Source of the DNA: 66-474 sp036279975
Lineage (GTDB): Bacteria > Pseudomonadota > Gammaproteobacteria > Xanthomonadales > Rhodanobacteraceae
Direction: 5' to 3'
Assembly: GCA_036279975.1 (NCBI GenBank)
Contig: DASURP010000014.1
Span: 1-60,018, forward strand
DNA length: 60,018 nucleotides
Below are positions 25,257-33,673 of the stretch, piece by piece (position 1 is the first letter of the stretch; each line of letters opens with the position of its first letter). The position numbers were made by a program, and so were the translations under genes. The notes under the pieces are model-generated. The model had not been told where the DNA came from. It saw only the letters and a list, made by a program, of their open reading frames with translations, and ran no database searches.

Positions 25257-25381
25257 ACTCGGGACTCGGGACTCGGGAATGCGTGAACACTGCAGGACCT
25301 CCTCCCCCTTCCGCAGGAAGGTGCGCGGGGGGATATCGTCCGGCCCCCCATGGCACATGCCCCCTCACACCCATCAACGCC

Positions 25382-26026
25382 ATGCCCTCTGCTCCTCCAC
25401 TCGCTTCACGTCTCACTGAAGGCCTGACCGCGATGCGGCTTGTGCTGCCGGATGGCGCGCGACAAAAGCTGCTCGCGTATCTCGACCTGCTGGCCAAATG
25501 GAACCGCACCTACAACCTCACCGCGGTGCGCGATCCCGAAGCCATGGTGTCCCGGCACCTGCTGGATTCGCTGGCGGTGTTGCCGTACCTGCACGGCGCC
25601 ACGCTGGCCGACCTCGGCAGCGGCGCCGGGTTGCCGGGGATCCCATTGGCGATCGCGCGGCCAGGCCTCGCGGTGACGCTGGTCGAGAGCAACGGCAAGA
25701 AGGCGCGCTTCCTGCGTGAAGCCGTGCGCGGCCTGCAACTCGCCAACGTGCGCGTCGCCCAGTCCCGCGTGCAGGACACGGCCGGCGCTTTCGACAGCGT
25801 GACCGCGCGGGCCTTCGCCAGCCTGGCCGACATGCTGGCCTGGGGCGGACACCTGCTGGCCCCGGACGGGCGCTGGCTGGCCCTCAAGGGCCGGGCCGAT
25901 CCGGCCGAAATCGCGGCCGTTCCCGCCAGCTTCCGCGTTGCCGCCGTCCATCCGCTCGGCGTGCCCGGCGTCGCAGGCGAGCGCTGCCTGATCGAGCTGG
26001 TGCGGACCGTACCCCGCAACGACTAG
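25382..26026 (+). CDS. rsmG: 16S rRNA (guanine-527-N7)-methyltransferase
   Basis: The 214-residue protein has the GidB/RsmG features: KWNRTYNLTAVRDPEAMVSRHLLDSLA, the SAM-binding loop DLGSGAGLPGIPLAI and VTARAFASL. It methylates G527 of 16S rRNA. ATG 25382 (MPSAPPLASRL) is chosen as giving the family length; the frame is open further upstream into a repeat-containing region. It precedes parA by 53 bp, the usual order near the replication origin, but mnmG, its common upstream partner, is not present. Confidence 0.93.
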   Translation: MPSAPPLASRLTEGLTAMRLVLPDGARQKLLAYLDLLAKWNRTYNLTAVRDPEAMVSRHLLDSLAVLPYLHGATLADLGSGAGLPGIPLAIARPGLAVTLVESNGKKARFLREAVRGLQLANVRVAQSRVQDTAGAFDSVTARAFASLADMLAWGGHLLAPDGRWLALKGRADPAEIAAVPASFRVAAVHPLGVPGVAGERCLIELVRTVPRND

Positions 26027-26079
26027 CCCGGCGATGGTAGGCTAGTCAGCTCTCCGGTTTCGTTCAATCCGTTGCGACC

Positions 26080-26949
26080 ATGACGCGCATCATCGCCATC
26101 GCCAACCAGAAAGGCGGCGTCGGCAAGACCACTACCGCCGTGAACCTTGCCGCCGCGCTGGCGGAGACCAAGCGGCGGATCCTGCTGGTGGACCTGGACC
26201 CGCAGGGCAACGCCACTTCGTCGGCGGGCGTGGACAAGCGTACCGCCAGGCCGAACGGCTGCGAGGTACTGCTGGAAGAAGCGCCGATCGAGGACGCGAT
26301 CATCACCACCGAGGCGGGTTTCGACCTGCTGCCCGGCAACCGCGACCTCACTGCGGCGGAGTTGAAGCTGGCCGATGCGATCGCGCGCGAATCGCGGCTC
26401 AAGGAGCAACTGGCCAAGCTGGGCGATCGCTACGCGATCATCCTGATCGATTGCCCGCCGTCGCTGCACCTCCTGACCCTGAACGCACTGGCCGCCGCAC
26501 ACAGCGTGCTGATCCCCGTGCAATGCGAATCGATGGCGCTGGAAGGCCTGACCGACCTGCTCGACACCATCAAGGCCGTGCGCATGCGCCTGAACCCCAG
26601 GCTCGAAGTCGAGGGCCTGTTGCGCACCATGTTCGACGTGCGTACCGCACTCGGCAACGACGTGTCGAGTGAGCTCACCAGGCATTTCGGCGAGCAGGTG
26701 CTGCACTCGGTGGTGCCGCGCAACGTGCGCCTTGCCGAAGCGCCCAGCCACGGCAAGCCGATCAACCTGTACGACCGCGAATCGCGCGGCGCGGTCGCCT
26801 ACCTCGGCCTCGCCGGCGAGATGATCCGCAGGATCGGGCTTGGCCCGGCCCGCAATCCCGGTTCGGCAACCGCCGACGGCGCGTCGGTCAAATCCACGCC
26901 GCCGCCTGCCAGCGAGCCACGCACCCCCATCATGAAGGTTTCCGCATGA
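26080..26949 (+). CDS. parA: Chromosome-partitioning ATPase ParA (Soj)
   Basis: The 289-residue ATPase has the deviant Walker A QKGGVGKTT (~10-18), DLDPQGNAT and IDCPPSLHLLTLNAL. With ParB bound at parS sites it segregates newly replicated origins. The C-terminal ~35 residues (Ser/Pro/Ala-rich) exceed the usual ending. Its stop region overlaps the start of parB by ATGA, so the two are translationally coupled. Confidence 0.95.
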   Translation: MTRIIAIANQKGGVGKTTTAVNLAAALAETKRRILLVDLDPQGNATSSAGVDKRTARPNGCEVLLEEAPIEDAIITTEAGFDLLPGNRDLTAAELKLADAIARESRLKEQLAKLGDRYAIILIDCPPSLHLLTLNALAAAHSVLIPVQCESMALEGLTDLLDTIKAVRMRLNPRLEVEGLLRTMFDVRTALGNDVSSELTRHFGEQVLHSVVPRNVRLAEAPSHGKPINLYDRESRGAVAYLGLAGEMIRRIGLGPARNPGSATADGASVKSTPPPASEPRTPIMKVSA

Positions 26950-27818
26950 GCGCCGCCAAACGCCGCGGCCTCGGTTCCCGCGATCTCGACGTACTGCTCG
27001 GCACACCGGATCTCGAAGACACCGTGGAATCCGGTGGCGGCGAAAGCCTGAGCAACCTTCCGGTTGCCGCGATCCGCCCCGGCCCATACCAGCCACGCCG
27101 CCATTTCGACGAAGCTTCGCTGGACGAACTGGCGGCATCGATCAAGACGCAGGGCCTGATCCAGCCCATCGTGGTGCGGGCGCTGGGGCGCGGGCAGTAC
27201 GAACTGGTCGCCGGCGAACGCCGCTGGCGCGCCGCGAAGCGGGCCGGCCTTGCCGAAATCCCGGCGGTGGTCCGCGACATCCCCGCGCAGTCGGCACTGG
27301 CGGTCGCGTTGATCGAAAACATCCAGCGCCAGGAATTGACCGCGCTGGAGGAAGCCCACGCGCTGCGCCGCCTGATCGACGAGTTCCGCCTGAGCCAGCA
27401 GCAGGCCGCGGACGCGGTGGGGCGCTCGCGCGCGGCGGTCGCCAACCTGTTGCGCCTGCTGGAACTGCCCGAAGCGATCCGCGAGCTGCTGGACGAAGGC
27501 CGTATCGAGATGGGCCACGCGCGCGCGCTGCTGACGCTGCCCGCGCCGCGTGCGATCGCGCTGGCCGAAAAAGCCGCGGACCAGGGCTGGTCGGTGCGCG
27601 AACTGGAGCAGGCCGTGCGCCTCGCACAGTTGCCGAAGTCCACCGGCAAGGCCAAAGCGCGCAACGTCGATCCCGACATCGCCGCGCTGGAGCGCGAGTT
27701 GTCCGGGATCCTCGGTACCCGTGTCGAAATCGCGCACGGGCGCGGCGGACGCGGCAAGCTCGTGATCCGCTACCACAGCGCGGACGAGCTCGAAGGCATC
27801 CTCGAAAAGCTGCGTTGA
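26946..27818 (+). CDS. parB: Chromosome-partitioning protein ParB (Spo0J)
   Basis: The 290-residue protein has the ParB/Srx CTPase region AIRPGPYQPRRHFD, GLIQPIVVR, LVAGERRWRAAKRAGL and ALIENIQRQELTALEEA, then a helix-turn-helix LSQQQAADAVGRSRAAVANLLRLLELP, and a C-terminal dimerisation part. It binds parS and spreads along DNA as a CTP-dependent clamp. I saw no good match to the parS consensus in this window. It is coupled to parA. Confidence 0.95.
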   Translation: MSAAKRRGLGSRDLDVLLGTPDLEDTVESGGGESLSNLPVAAIRPGPYQPRRHFDEASLDELAASIKTQGLIQPIVVRALGRGQYELVAGERRWRAAKRAGLAEIPAVVRDIPAQSALAVALIENIQRQELTALEEAHALRRLIDEFRLSQQQAADAVGRSRAAVANLLRLLELPEAIRELLDEGRIEMGHARALLTLPAPRAIALAEKAADQGWSVRELEQAVRLAQLPKSTGKAKARNVDPDIAALERELSGILGTRVEIAHGRGGRGKLVIRYHSADELEGILEKLR

Positions 27819-27851
27819 GTTTTCCGGCAACGTAAAAAGCCATCCCCCTCG

Positions 27852-27977
27852 ATCCCCCTTCCTACGGAAGGGGGAAGAAAATCTTGCGAGGCCGCGTTGC
27901 TTTCTCCCCTTCCGCAGGAAGGGGTATGAAGAACCTGCGGTATCGCATTACTTTCACCCCCTTCGGTACGAAGGGTC
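27852..27977. repeat. Three regularly spaced hairpins of the CCCCTTCC-NNN-GGAAGGGG family
   Basis: Hairpins are centred at about 27864 (CCCCCTTCCTACGGAAGGGGG without its outer base is perfect), 27915 (CCCCTTCCGCAGGAAGGGG) and 27967 (CCCCCTTCGGTACGAAGGG). They are 51-52 bp apart, and the spacers share a pattern GAAGAA..GCG..GC.TT.CTTTC. The same dimer arrangement and spacing occur at 34872-34943, and a single hairpin lies at 25304-25321. It occupies the parB-glycosyltransferase gap and may act as transcript end or RNA-stability element. Confidence 0.7.
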
Positions 27978-28067
27978 GGCGCGCAGCGCCGGGGGATGCG
28001 CGCCACGAACGCGCACTCACCTGCCGCATCGGCGATAATCCCCCTTTCCCACGGCAAGGCCCGACGC

Positions 28068-28784
28068 ATGCCCGATCTGTCCGTGGTCGTGCCCGTCTAC
28101 AACGAGCGCGACAACATCCCGCCGCTGCTTGCCGAAATCGCCGCCGCCCTGCGCGGAAAGGTCGATTACGAGGCCGTGTACGTCGATGACGCGAGCTCCG
28201 ACGATTCGCTCGCGGTATTGAAGGCCGAGCGCGCGCGACACCCGGAATTGCGGATCGTGCGGCACCTCGCGCAGGGCGGCCAGAGCACCGCGATCAGGAA
28301 TGGCGTACGCGCCGCGCGCGGGGCCTGGATCGCGACCCTGGACGGCGACGGCCAGAACGATCCCGCCGATATCCCGAAATTGCTCGAAGCGCGCAAGACC
28401 GCCAACCCGGAAGTAAAACTGTTCGCCGGCTGGCGCACCACCCGCCGCGACAGTTTCAACAAGCGCATCTCCTCGAAGATCGCCAACGGCGTGCGCTCGC
28501 GGATGCTACGCGATGCGACCCCCGATACCGGCTGTGGCCTGAAACTGTTCGAGCGCGAAACCTTCCTCGCGCTGCCCTACTTCGACCACATGCACCGCTA
28601 CCTGCCGGCGCTGGTGAAACGCGCCGGCTTCCAGAGCGTCAGCATCCCGGTCGGGCACCGCCCGCGCACCCGCGGCGTGTCCAAGTACGGCATGCTCGAT
28701 CGGCTGTGGGTGGGCCTCGCCGACCTGCGCGGCGTCGCGTGGCTGATGCGGCGGGCGAAGCTGACGGACGTCGAGGAGGTCTGA
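28068..28784 (+). CDS. Family 2 glycosyltransferase (DPM1-like)
   Basis: The 238-residue protein has LSVVVPVYNERDNIPPLL at the N-terminus, YVDDASSDDSL, GDGQNDPADIP and DTGCGLKLFERETFLALPYF, typical of GT-A family 2 enzymes close to dolichol/polyprenyl-phosphate sugar transferases. It lacks the two C-terminal membrane helices of the ArnC/GtrB group and so is probably peripheral. Start ATG 28068 gives the conserved N-terminus. It converges with the rhodanese gene. The lipid and sugar substrates are unknown. Confidence 0.85.
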   Translation: MPDLSVVVPVYNERDNIPPLLAEIAAALRGKVDYEAVYVDDASSDDSLAVLKAERARHPELRIVRHLAQGGQSTAIRNGVRAARGAWIATLDGDGQNDPADIPKLLEARKTANPEVKLFAGWRTTRRDSFNKRISSKIANGVRSRMLRDATPDTGCGLKLFERETFLALPYFDHMHRYLPALVKRAGFQSVSIPVGHRPRTRGVSKYGMLDRLWVGLADLRGVAWLMRRAKLTDVEEV

Positions 28785-28832
28785 ATCTTCCGTACCGCTT
28801 GCGGCGCACGCCTTTTCCCTCCGGGGGCGCCG

Positions 28833-29276
28833 TCAGCGCTTGCCCTTCGCCAGCGGCAGGTCGGCCCGCTTCCAGGCGGCGATGCCGCCGGCAAGGGTGG
28901 CAACGTTGGTGAAGCCGGCCTTGACCAGGCGCTTCGCCGCCTTGCCCGATTCCACCCCGGTCTTGCACACGGTCACCACCTGCAAGCCCTTGGCCTTGGC
29001 GAGGTCCTTGTTCTCGGGATCGAACTGGCTGGGCGCGACATGCTTCGAGCCGGTGATGTGGCCCTTCTCGTAATCCGCAACCGGGGACAGGTCGACCACC
29101 AGCGGTTCGCTGCGGTTGATCATCTGCACCAGCGCACCCGGCGTCAGCTCGCGGAAGCCGCGGAACCTGCGCGACACCTCGAGGCCGATCAGGGCGAGGA
29201 CGATGACGATGAGCGCCGCGACCAACAGGACGTGGTTGGCGGTGAAATGCGGCAGGCGGGTCAGGAATTCGTGCAT
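28833..29276 (-). CDS. Membrane-anchored rhodanese-like protein (YibN type)
   Basis: The 147-residue protein has one N-terminal membrane helix (HVLLVAALIVIVLALIGLEV) and a single rhodanese domain: LVVDLSPVADYEKGHITGSKHV, then the active-site loop VCKTGVES with Cys104. Layout and length match YibN of E. coli, an inner-membrane rhodanese-like protein. It probably carries sulfur as a persulfide or has a membrane-related role; the substrate cannot be told. It converges with the glycosyltransferase gene. Confidence 0.85.
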   Translation of the reverse strand: MHEFLTRLPHFTANHVLLVAALIVIVLALIGLEVSRRFRGFRELTPGALVQMINRSEPLVVDLSPVADYEKGHITGSKHVAPSQFDPENKDLAKAKGLQVVTVCKTGVESGKAAKRLVKAGFTNVATLAGGIAAWKRADLPLAKGKR

Positions 29277-29382
29277 CGGTAACTCGCGATGGGGTCCAGC
29301 CGTACATTATCGAAGAACAATCGACATGGCGCATCCCGGAACTCGACCCTCCCCGGGCGCCATGCCGGATCTTTTGCCATTC

Positions 29383-29511
29383 GTCATTCCGGGGCGGCCC
29401 GCGGTTTCACCGCAGCTCGAACCCGGAATCCGGCTTTGCACCCGTCCAACGAGGCGGGATGGATTCCGGCCCCCGCCCGGAGACAACGCGGTCGGCACCG
29501 GAACGACGAGC
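29383..29511. repeat. CGTCATTCCGGGG-type repeat element
   Basis: The gap 29277-29565 contains no gene. CGTCATTCCGGGGCGGCCCG starts at 29383, and inverted-type ends (CCGGAACGACGAGCG) close it near 29511. Internal segments such as GAACCCGGAATCCGGCTTTG and GGATGGATTCCGGC are also complementary. It belongs to the same dispersed family as 545-676. Confidence 0.5.
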
Positions 29512-29565
29512 GCATTCCAGGCCGCCGTCCGGACGCCGGGACAGGCAGGCCTGGGCAGCGGGGCT

Positions 29566-29973
29566 TCATCGTGAGGAGATGTCCGGCAACCCCGACTCCA
29601 GCCACCAATGCCCGGCCTGCGCGTCCCAGCGCCAACGCTGGTGATCGAGCACGTCGAAGACCTGCTGGCTGGATTTCACGATCAGGCTGATCTGGGCGGT
29701 TTGCGCAATCGTGTCCTCGCCGGTCGCATGTGGACCCGGGGTGTCGTATTCGGCCACGCGCACCGTGTCGTAGAGCGCCTTCTGCCGGGCGGTAAGCGGA
29801 TGTGCGGCGCGCACGGCGGGATCGACGTAATTCCAGGCGCTCTCGAAATCACCCCAGCGCAACGCGGCGGCATAGCCGTCGAGGGTCTGGTCGCGCAACT
29901 TGTCCCGGTTCCGGAGGGTGGCGCAGCCGGCCAGCAGCAACAGTGCGCAACCTGCAATCACGATCCTGCGCAT
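29566..29973 (-). CDS. Small lipoprotein of unknown function
   Basis: The 135-residue protein starts MRRIVIAGCALLLLAGC, with a lipobox LLAGC whose cysteine would be lipid-modified. The mature part has LRDQTLDGYAAALRWGDFESAW, DPAVRAAHPLTARQ and a Trp-rich end HWWLESGLPD. The pattern resembles small conserved lipoproteins of Xanthomonadales without known role; the tail likens NTF2-like folds, which is a guess. Start ATG 29973 is fixed by the signal peptide. Confidence 0.7.
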   Translation of the reverse strand: MRRIVIAGCALLLLAGCATLRNRDKLRDQTLDGYAAALRWGDFESAWNYVDPAVRAAHPLTARQKALYDTVRVAEYDTPGPHATGEDTIAQTAQISLIVKSSQQVFDVLDHQRWRWDAQAGHWWLESGLPDISSR

Positions 29974-30016
29974 GCCTGAACCCTCCCCGCCACGGCCCGT
30001 GCCTGATTGTGCCCGA

Positions 30017-30484
30017 TCACGCTGATCCGCGCAGCCGGGCGAAAAAGCGCGCGGCCAGGGTGGCGGCCGCGCGTTTTTCACCCGCGATTTCGCAAACGAC
30101 ATCGGCGTGCCCCTTGCCGCGCTCGCGCAACCCGGCGGCCACCGCCGCCAACGCCCCGGCCTGGGCGAAGCGCGCGCTGCCACGCAACTCGCCCCACACG
30201 GGTTCGTGGTAGCGCAATTGCGAGTCGCCGACGTAGATGTCGCAATCGAAGCCTTGCGCGTGCAGGCCGAGTTCGAGCAGCCCCCATCCGGCAAGCGTCA
30301 GCAGCGACGCCATGCTGCCGCCGAATGCGCAGCCCTTGTCGTTGATATTGGGCGCAAGCGGCGCGGTCATCCCGAGTTCGCCGCCGGTGTAGTGCGACAC
30401 CGACAGCTGCATGGCGCGCGCCAACGGGATGTGCCCGAGGATGTGGGCTTCGAGTGTCCTGGCGGGGGGATCGTCCAAGTTCAT
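30017..30484 (-). CDS. YiiD C-terminal-type hotdog thioesterase-like protein
   Basis: The 155-residue protein matches the thioesterase domain found at the C-terminus of YiiD: HIPLARAMQLSVSHY, APLAPNINDKGCAFGGSMASLLTLAGWGL, then VGDSQLRYHEPVWGEL. Substrate is unknown; it probably acts on acyl-CoA or acyl-ACP. Start ATG 30484 gives MNLDDPPARTLEAHI. It lies divergent from hemD, with 65 bp between starts. Confidence 0.78.
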   Translation of the reverse strand: MNLDDPPARTLEAHILGHIPLARAMQLSVSHYTGGELGMTAPLAPNINDKGCAFGGSMASLLTLAGWGLLELGLHAQGFDCDIYVGDSQLRYHEPVWGELRGSARFAQAGALAAVAAGLRERGKGHADVVCEIAGEKRAAATLAARFFARLRGSA

Positions 30485-30549
30485 CGCGCCAGTCTGACGC
30501 GGCAGCCGCACCGCAGCAAGGGAGACGCGCCGTGGCCTATCATCGGCGC

Positions 30550-31311
30550 ATGCGCCGCACCCACGCACTCGCCGGCACCCGCATCGCGATCACCCGCCCC
30601 GCCGGCAACGGCGGCACGCTCGCGCGCGGCGTGCGCGCACTGGGCGGTACACCGTTGTTGTTGCCGGGCGCCAGCCTGCGCCCGCCACCGGACGCGGCCG
30701 CGGCACGCCAGGCGCTGCGCACCGCGCTGGCCTGCGACGTGGCGATCTTCACCAGTCCCGCGGCGGTGCGTTTCGCGCGGCGCCTCGCCAGCCTGCGCGG
30801 CCACGCCCGCGTGCTGGCGCCCGGCGCCGGCACCCTGCATGCCCTGCTGCGCGCCGGCCGTACCGGGGCGACCGCTCCCGCACGCGAGGACAGCGAAGGG
30901 ATCCTGGCGCTGCCTGCACTGCGCAGCGTCGCCGGAAAACGCATCGGCATCATCGGCGCCGGCGGCGGGCGCGGCCTGCTGGAACGCGTACTCCTCCAAC
31001 GCGACGCCGTCGTGGTGCACGCCTATGTATACCGGCGTTCGCCGGCCCGGCTCGACCGCCGCCACGCCGACGCCCTGCGGCGCAACACTCGCCAACCGTT
31101 GTACGTGCTGCTGTCCAGCGCCGAAGCGCTGGCCAACATCCTGGCCGGCATGCCCGCGGATGCACATCCTGCCTTGCTGTCCGGCACCGCAGTGGCCAGC
31201 AGCGTGCGGCTCGCCGCCATAGCGCGCAAGGCCGGCTTCGCGCGCGTGCTGCGCGCCGAATCGCCCCGCGCGGCAGCGATGCTGGCGGCGGTCGTGGCAG
31301 ATCGGGACTGA
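30550..31311 (+). CDS. hemD: Uroporphyrinogen-III synthase
   Basis: HemD closes hydroxymethylbilane to uroporphyrinogen III with ring D inversion. The 253-residue protein has the low-conservation HemD pattern: GTRIAITRPAGNGGTLARGVRALGG, IFTSPAAVRFA, GIIGAGGGRGLLERVLLQRDAVV with the following AYVYRR, and LSSAEALANIL. The assignment is strengthened by hemX and hemY directly downstream. hemC, which often precedes hemD, is not here. Start ATG 30550 is chosen by length. Confidence 0.88.
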   Translation: MRRTHALAGTRIAITRPAGNGGTLARGVRALGGTPLLLPGASLRPPPDAAAARQALRTALACDVAIFTSPAAVRFARRLASLRGHARVLAPGAGTLHALLRAGRTGATAPAREDSEGILALPALRSVAGKRIGIIGAGGGRGLLERVLLQRDAVVVHAYVYRRSPARLDRRHADALRRNTRQPLYVLLSSAEALANILAGMPADAHPALLSGTAVASSVRLAAIARKAGFARVLRAESPRAAAMLAAVVADRD

Positions 31312-31336
31312 CCCGGTCCCCTGCTAGCATTGACGC

Positions 31337-32407
31337 ATGGACGAAGACACCGACAACGGCACCGACCAGCCCAAGCCGCGCAAACCGCGTGCGCGCCTGC
31401 CCGGCTTGGCCGCATTGGCCATTCTCGTGGCGATCGTGGCGCTGGCCGTGGCGGCGTGGAGCGCGTGGCATTTGCAGCGCTTCACGCACACCGAACAGGT
31501 CGCACGCCAGCAGGACGCCGCGACCATCGCCACCCTGCAGAGCCAGCTCGCGGCGGGCAACCAGCAGGCGCAAGCGGGCAACCAGCGCGTAGGCGCGCTC
31601 GAATCGCGGCTGGATGACCTGCGCACGACCACGCAGGGCCTGGACCGGCGCCTGGCCAACCTCGAAACCGCCTACACGACCCTGAGCGGGCAGCAGCAGT
31701 CGGGCCGCGACACCCTGCTGCTCAACGACGCCGAGATGCTGTTGCGCACGGCGCAACAACGCTACGAATTGTTCAACGACTCCGCCGGCGCGCTGAAGGC
31801 GTACGCGCAGGCCATCGAAGTGCTCGCGCAGGTGCAGAACCCCGCGTACGCGCCGGTGCGCGCCAGCGCCGCGACCGAGCGCGACGCATTGGCCGCGGCC
31901 GCGCCGCCGTCGCGGCAGACCGCGCTGGATACGCTGTCGCATTTGCGCAGCGAGGTCGCGACACTGCCGCTGCCTGCGGCGGGCGCCGCGTCCGCGTCTT
32001 CGGCGCCACCCCGGAAACCGGGATTCTGGTCGCGCGTGGGCAATGCCTTCACCGGCATCGTCACGGTCAGCCACGACGACGGCAACCATCCCCTGACCGA
32101 CGCCCGCTACGCGCGCCAGACCCTCGCGCTCGACCTGGCCCAGGCCCAGGAAGCCCTGCTCGCCTTCGACGCCGCCACCTATCGCAGTGCGCTGCAACAT
32201 GCGGATTCCGTGCTGCAGGGGCAATTCGATCCCAATGACGCCAAGGTGCAGGACGCAAGCGCCCAGCTCGCCAACCTGCTCGCGCAACACAGCACCGGCC
32301 CGGCACCGAAGCTCGGCGGGACACTCGCACAATTGCAAAGCCTGCGCGCCAGCCAGCCGGTGGCGCTTCCGGCTCCTGCCACGACCGCGGGGGACGCCAG
32401 GCGATGA
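31337..32407 (+). CDS. hemX: HemX-like membrane protein of the hem operon
   Basis: The 356-residue protein has one membrane helix near the N-terminus (LAALAILVAIVALAVAAWSAW), a coiled-coil region (ATIATLQSQLAAG to RLANLETAYTTL) and the conserved HemX core LLLNDAEMLLRTAQQRYELFND. HemX proteins are often annotated as uroporphyrinogen-III C-methyltransferase but lack methyltransferase motifs, and none is seen here. It is likely an inner-membrane assembly factor. It overlaps hemY by 4 bp (GATG/TGA). Confidence 0.9.
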   Translation: MDEDTDNGTDQPKPRKPRARLPGLAALAILVAIVALAVAAWSAWHLQRFTHTEQVARQQDAATIATLQSQLAAGNQQAQAGNQRVGALESRLDDLRTTTQGLDRRLANLETAYTTLSGQQQSGRDTLLLNDAEMLLRTAQQRYELFNDSAGALKAYAQAIEVLAQVQNPAYAPVRASAATERDALAAAAPPSRQTALDTLSHLRSEVATLPLPAAGAASASSAPPRKPGFWSRVGNAFTGIVTVSHDDGNHPLTDARYARQTLALDLAQAQEALLAFDAATYRSALQHADSVLQGQFDPNDAKVQDASAQLANLLAQHSTGPAPKLGGTLAQLQSLRASQPVALPAPATTAGDARR

Positions 32408-33663
32408 AAGGCAAGCGCTGGCTCATCCTCGCGCTCATCATCATCCTGTTGCTTGCGGTCGCGTTCCTGTGGCTGTCGTCCGACCCCGGTTTCGTGCTGA
32501 TCCGTTTCCGCGGCTGGCGCATCGAGGCAACGCTGGTGGGTGCGGTCGCGATCCTGATCGCAGCGTGGATCGCGGTCGGCATCGTGTGGTGGCTGCTGCT
32601 GTGGCCGTTCGGCGCGCTCTCGCGGCGCCGGCGCAGGATCAGCCACGAACGCTTGCGCGACGGCCTGGTTGCGTTGCACGAAGGCCGCAACGTGGAGGCC
32701 CACCGCACCCTGCAACGCGCCGCGCAGTATGCGACGCTGCGCTCGCCGGCGCTGTTGTCCGCCGCCGAGGCCGCGCAACGCCACGGCGACACGACCCGCG
32801 CGCTGGAAACCCTGGACGAGGCCGCCCAGCACGCCCCCGAGGCCGCGCGCATCCTGCGCACCCGCATCCTGCGCGAAACCGGGCGTGGCGAGGAAGCCCT
32901 GCAATTGCTGTCGCCGGCTGCGGACGCCGGCAAGCTGCCGCCGGCAGGCTGGCATGAATACGCGCTGGCCGCACTCGCCACGCAACAACCCGAAAAGGCG
33001 CGCGCCGCACTGGAGCCGCTGCGCAAGTCGGACATGCTGGGCACGGCGGCGTACGCCGACCTGGCGACCCGGGTGCTCGGCGCGGCCCTGCGCGACGCGC
33101 CCGATGCGGCGACCCTGCAGGACCTGTGGAAGCGCGCACACCGCCAGCAACGCCAGATTCCAGCACTGCTGGAAGCCTGGGCCCGCCGCGCCGCCGCGCT
33201 TGGCAACGCGCACGTGGCGCTGGACGCCATCGAGGATGCGCTGAAGCGCGAGTGGAACCCGGATCTGGTCGCGACCTACGGCGAGATCACGCCGCCGGAC
33301 GAGGCCACGCAGCGGCTGCACGCGGCGACGCGCTGGCAGGAAACGCATCCCGGCGACGACACCTTGCTGCGCACCCTCGGCATCCTGTCGATGCGCGCCT
33401 CCGACCCGCGCGACGCCCGCGAATACCTGGTGCACGCGCTGGCCCTGAAGCCGAGTGCGGCAGGCTGGGCGGCGCTGGGCGAGGTGCAATCGGCTTCCGG
33501 GGAAGCGGACGACGCCAGCCACTGTTACGCCAACGCGTGGAAATGCGCGCAAGGCGAGGAAATCGCACCGGGCGCGCACGAAGCCGGCATCGACACCGCG
33601 CACCTCGCGCTGGAAGAGCGCGACGAGCACGGCATGCCGCGCATGCCCGACGCCACGCGCTGA
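32404..33663 (+). CDS. hemY: HemY protein (membrane-anchored TPR)
   Basis: The 419-residue protein has two N-terminal membrane helices (WLILALIIILLLAVAFLWL and LVGAVAILIAAWIAVGIVWWLLL) enclosing DPGFVLIRFRGWRIE, the HemY_N signature, then a large TPR region (RLRDGLVALHEGRNVEAHRTL, ARILRTRILRETGRGEEALQLL and others). HemY of proteobacteria is linked genetically to protoporphyrin formation but is not the Gram-positive oxidase of the same name. It is the last gene of hemD-hemX-hemY and converges with the DUF2845 gene. Confidence 0.9.
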   Translation: MKGKRWLILALIIILLLAVAFLWLSSDPGFVLIRFRGWRIEATLVGAVAILIAAWIAVGIVWWLLLWPFGALSRRRRRISHERLRDGLVALHEGRNVEAHRTLQRAAQYATLRSPALLSAAEAAQRHGDTTRALETLDEAAQHAPEAARILRTRILRETGRGEEALQLLSPAADAGKLPPAGWHEYALAALATQQPEKARAALEPLRKSDMLGTAAYADLATRVLGAALRDAPDAATLQDLWKRAHRQQRQIPALLEAWARRAAALGNAHVALDAIEDALKREWNPDLVATYGEITPPDEATQRLHAATRWQETHPGDDTLLRTLGILSMRASDPRDAREYLVHALALKPSAAGWAALGEVQSASGEADDASHCYANAWKCAQGEEIAPGAHEAGIDTAHLALEERDEHGMPRMPDATR

Positions 33664-33673
33664 CATACGGACG

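Noticed and set aside
25382..27818. parS site near parA-parB
   Set aside because: I read for TGTTTCACGTGAAACA-like sequences and found no convincing match by eye in the window; a computed search would be needed to be sure.
27852..27977. CRISPR-like array of regularly spaced repeats after parB
   Set aside because: Only three units; the repeats are short hairpins with changing loops, the spacers are similar to each other rather than unique, and no cas genes are present.
31337..32407. HemX as a fused uroporphyrinogen methyltransferase
   Set aside because: No methyltransferase motif is visible; the common database name is misleading.
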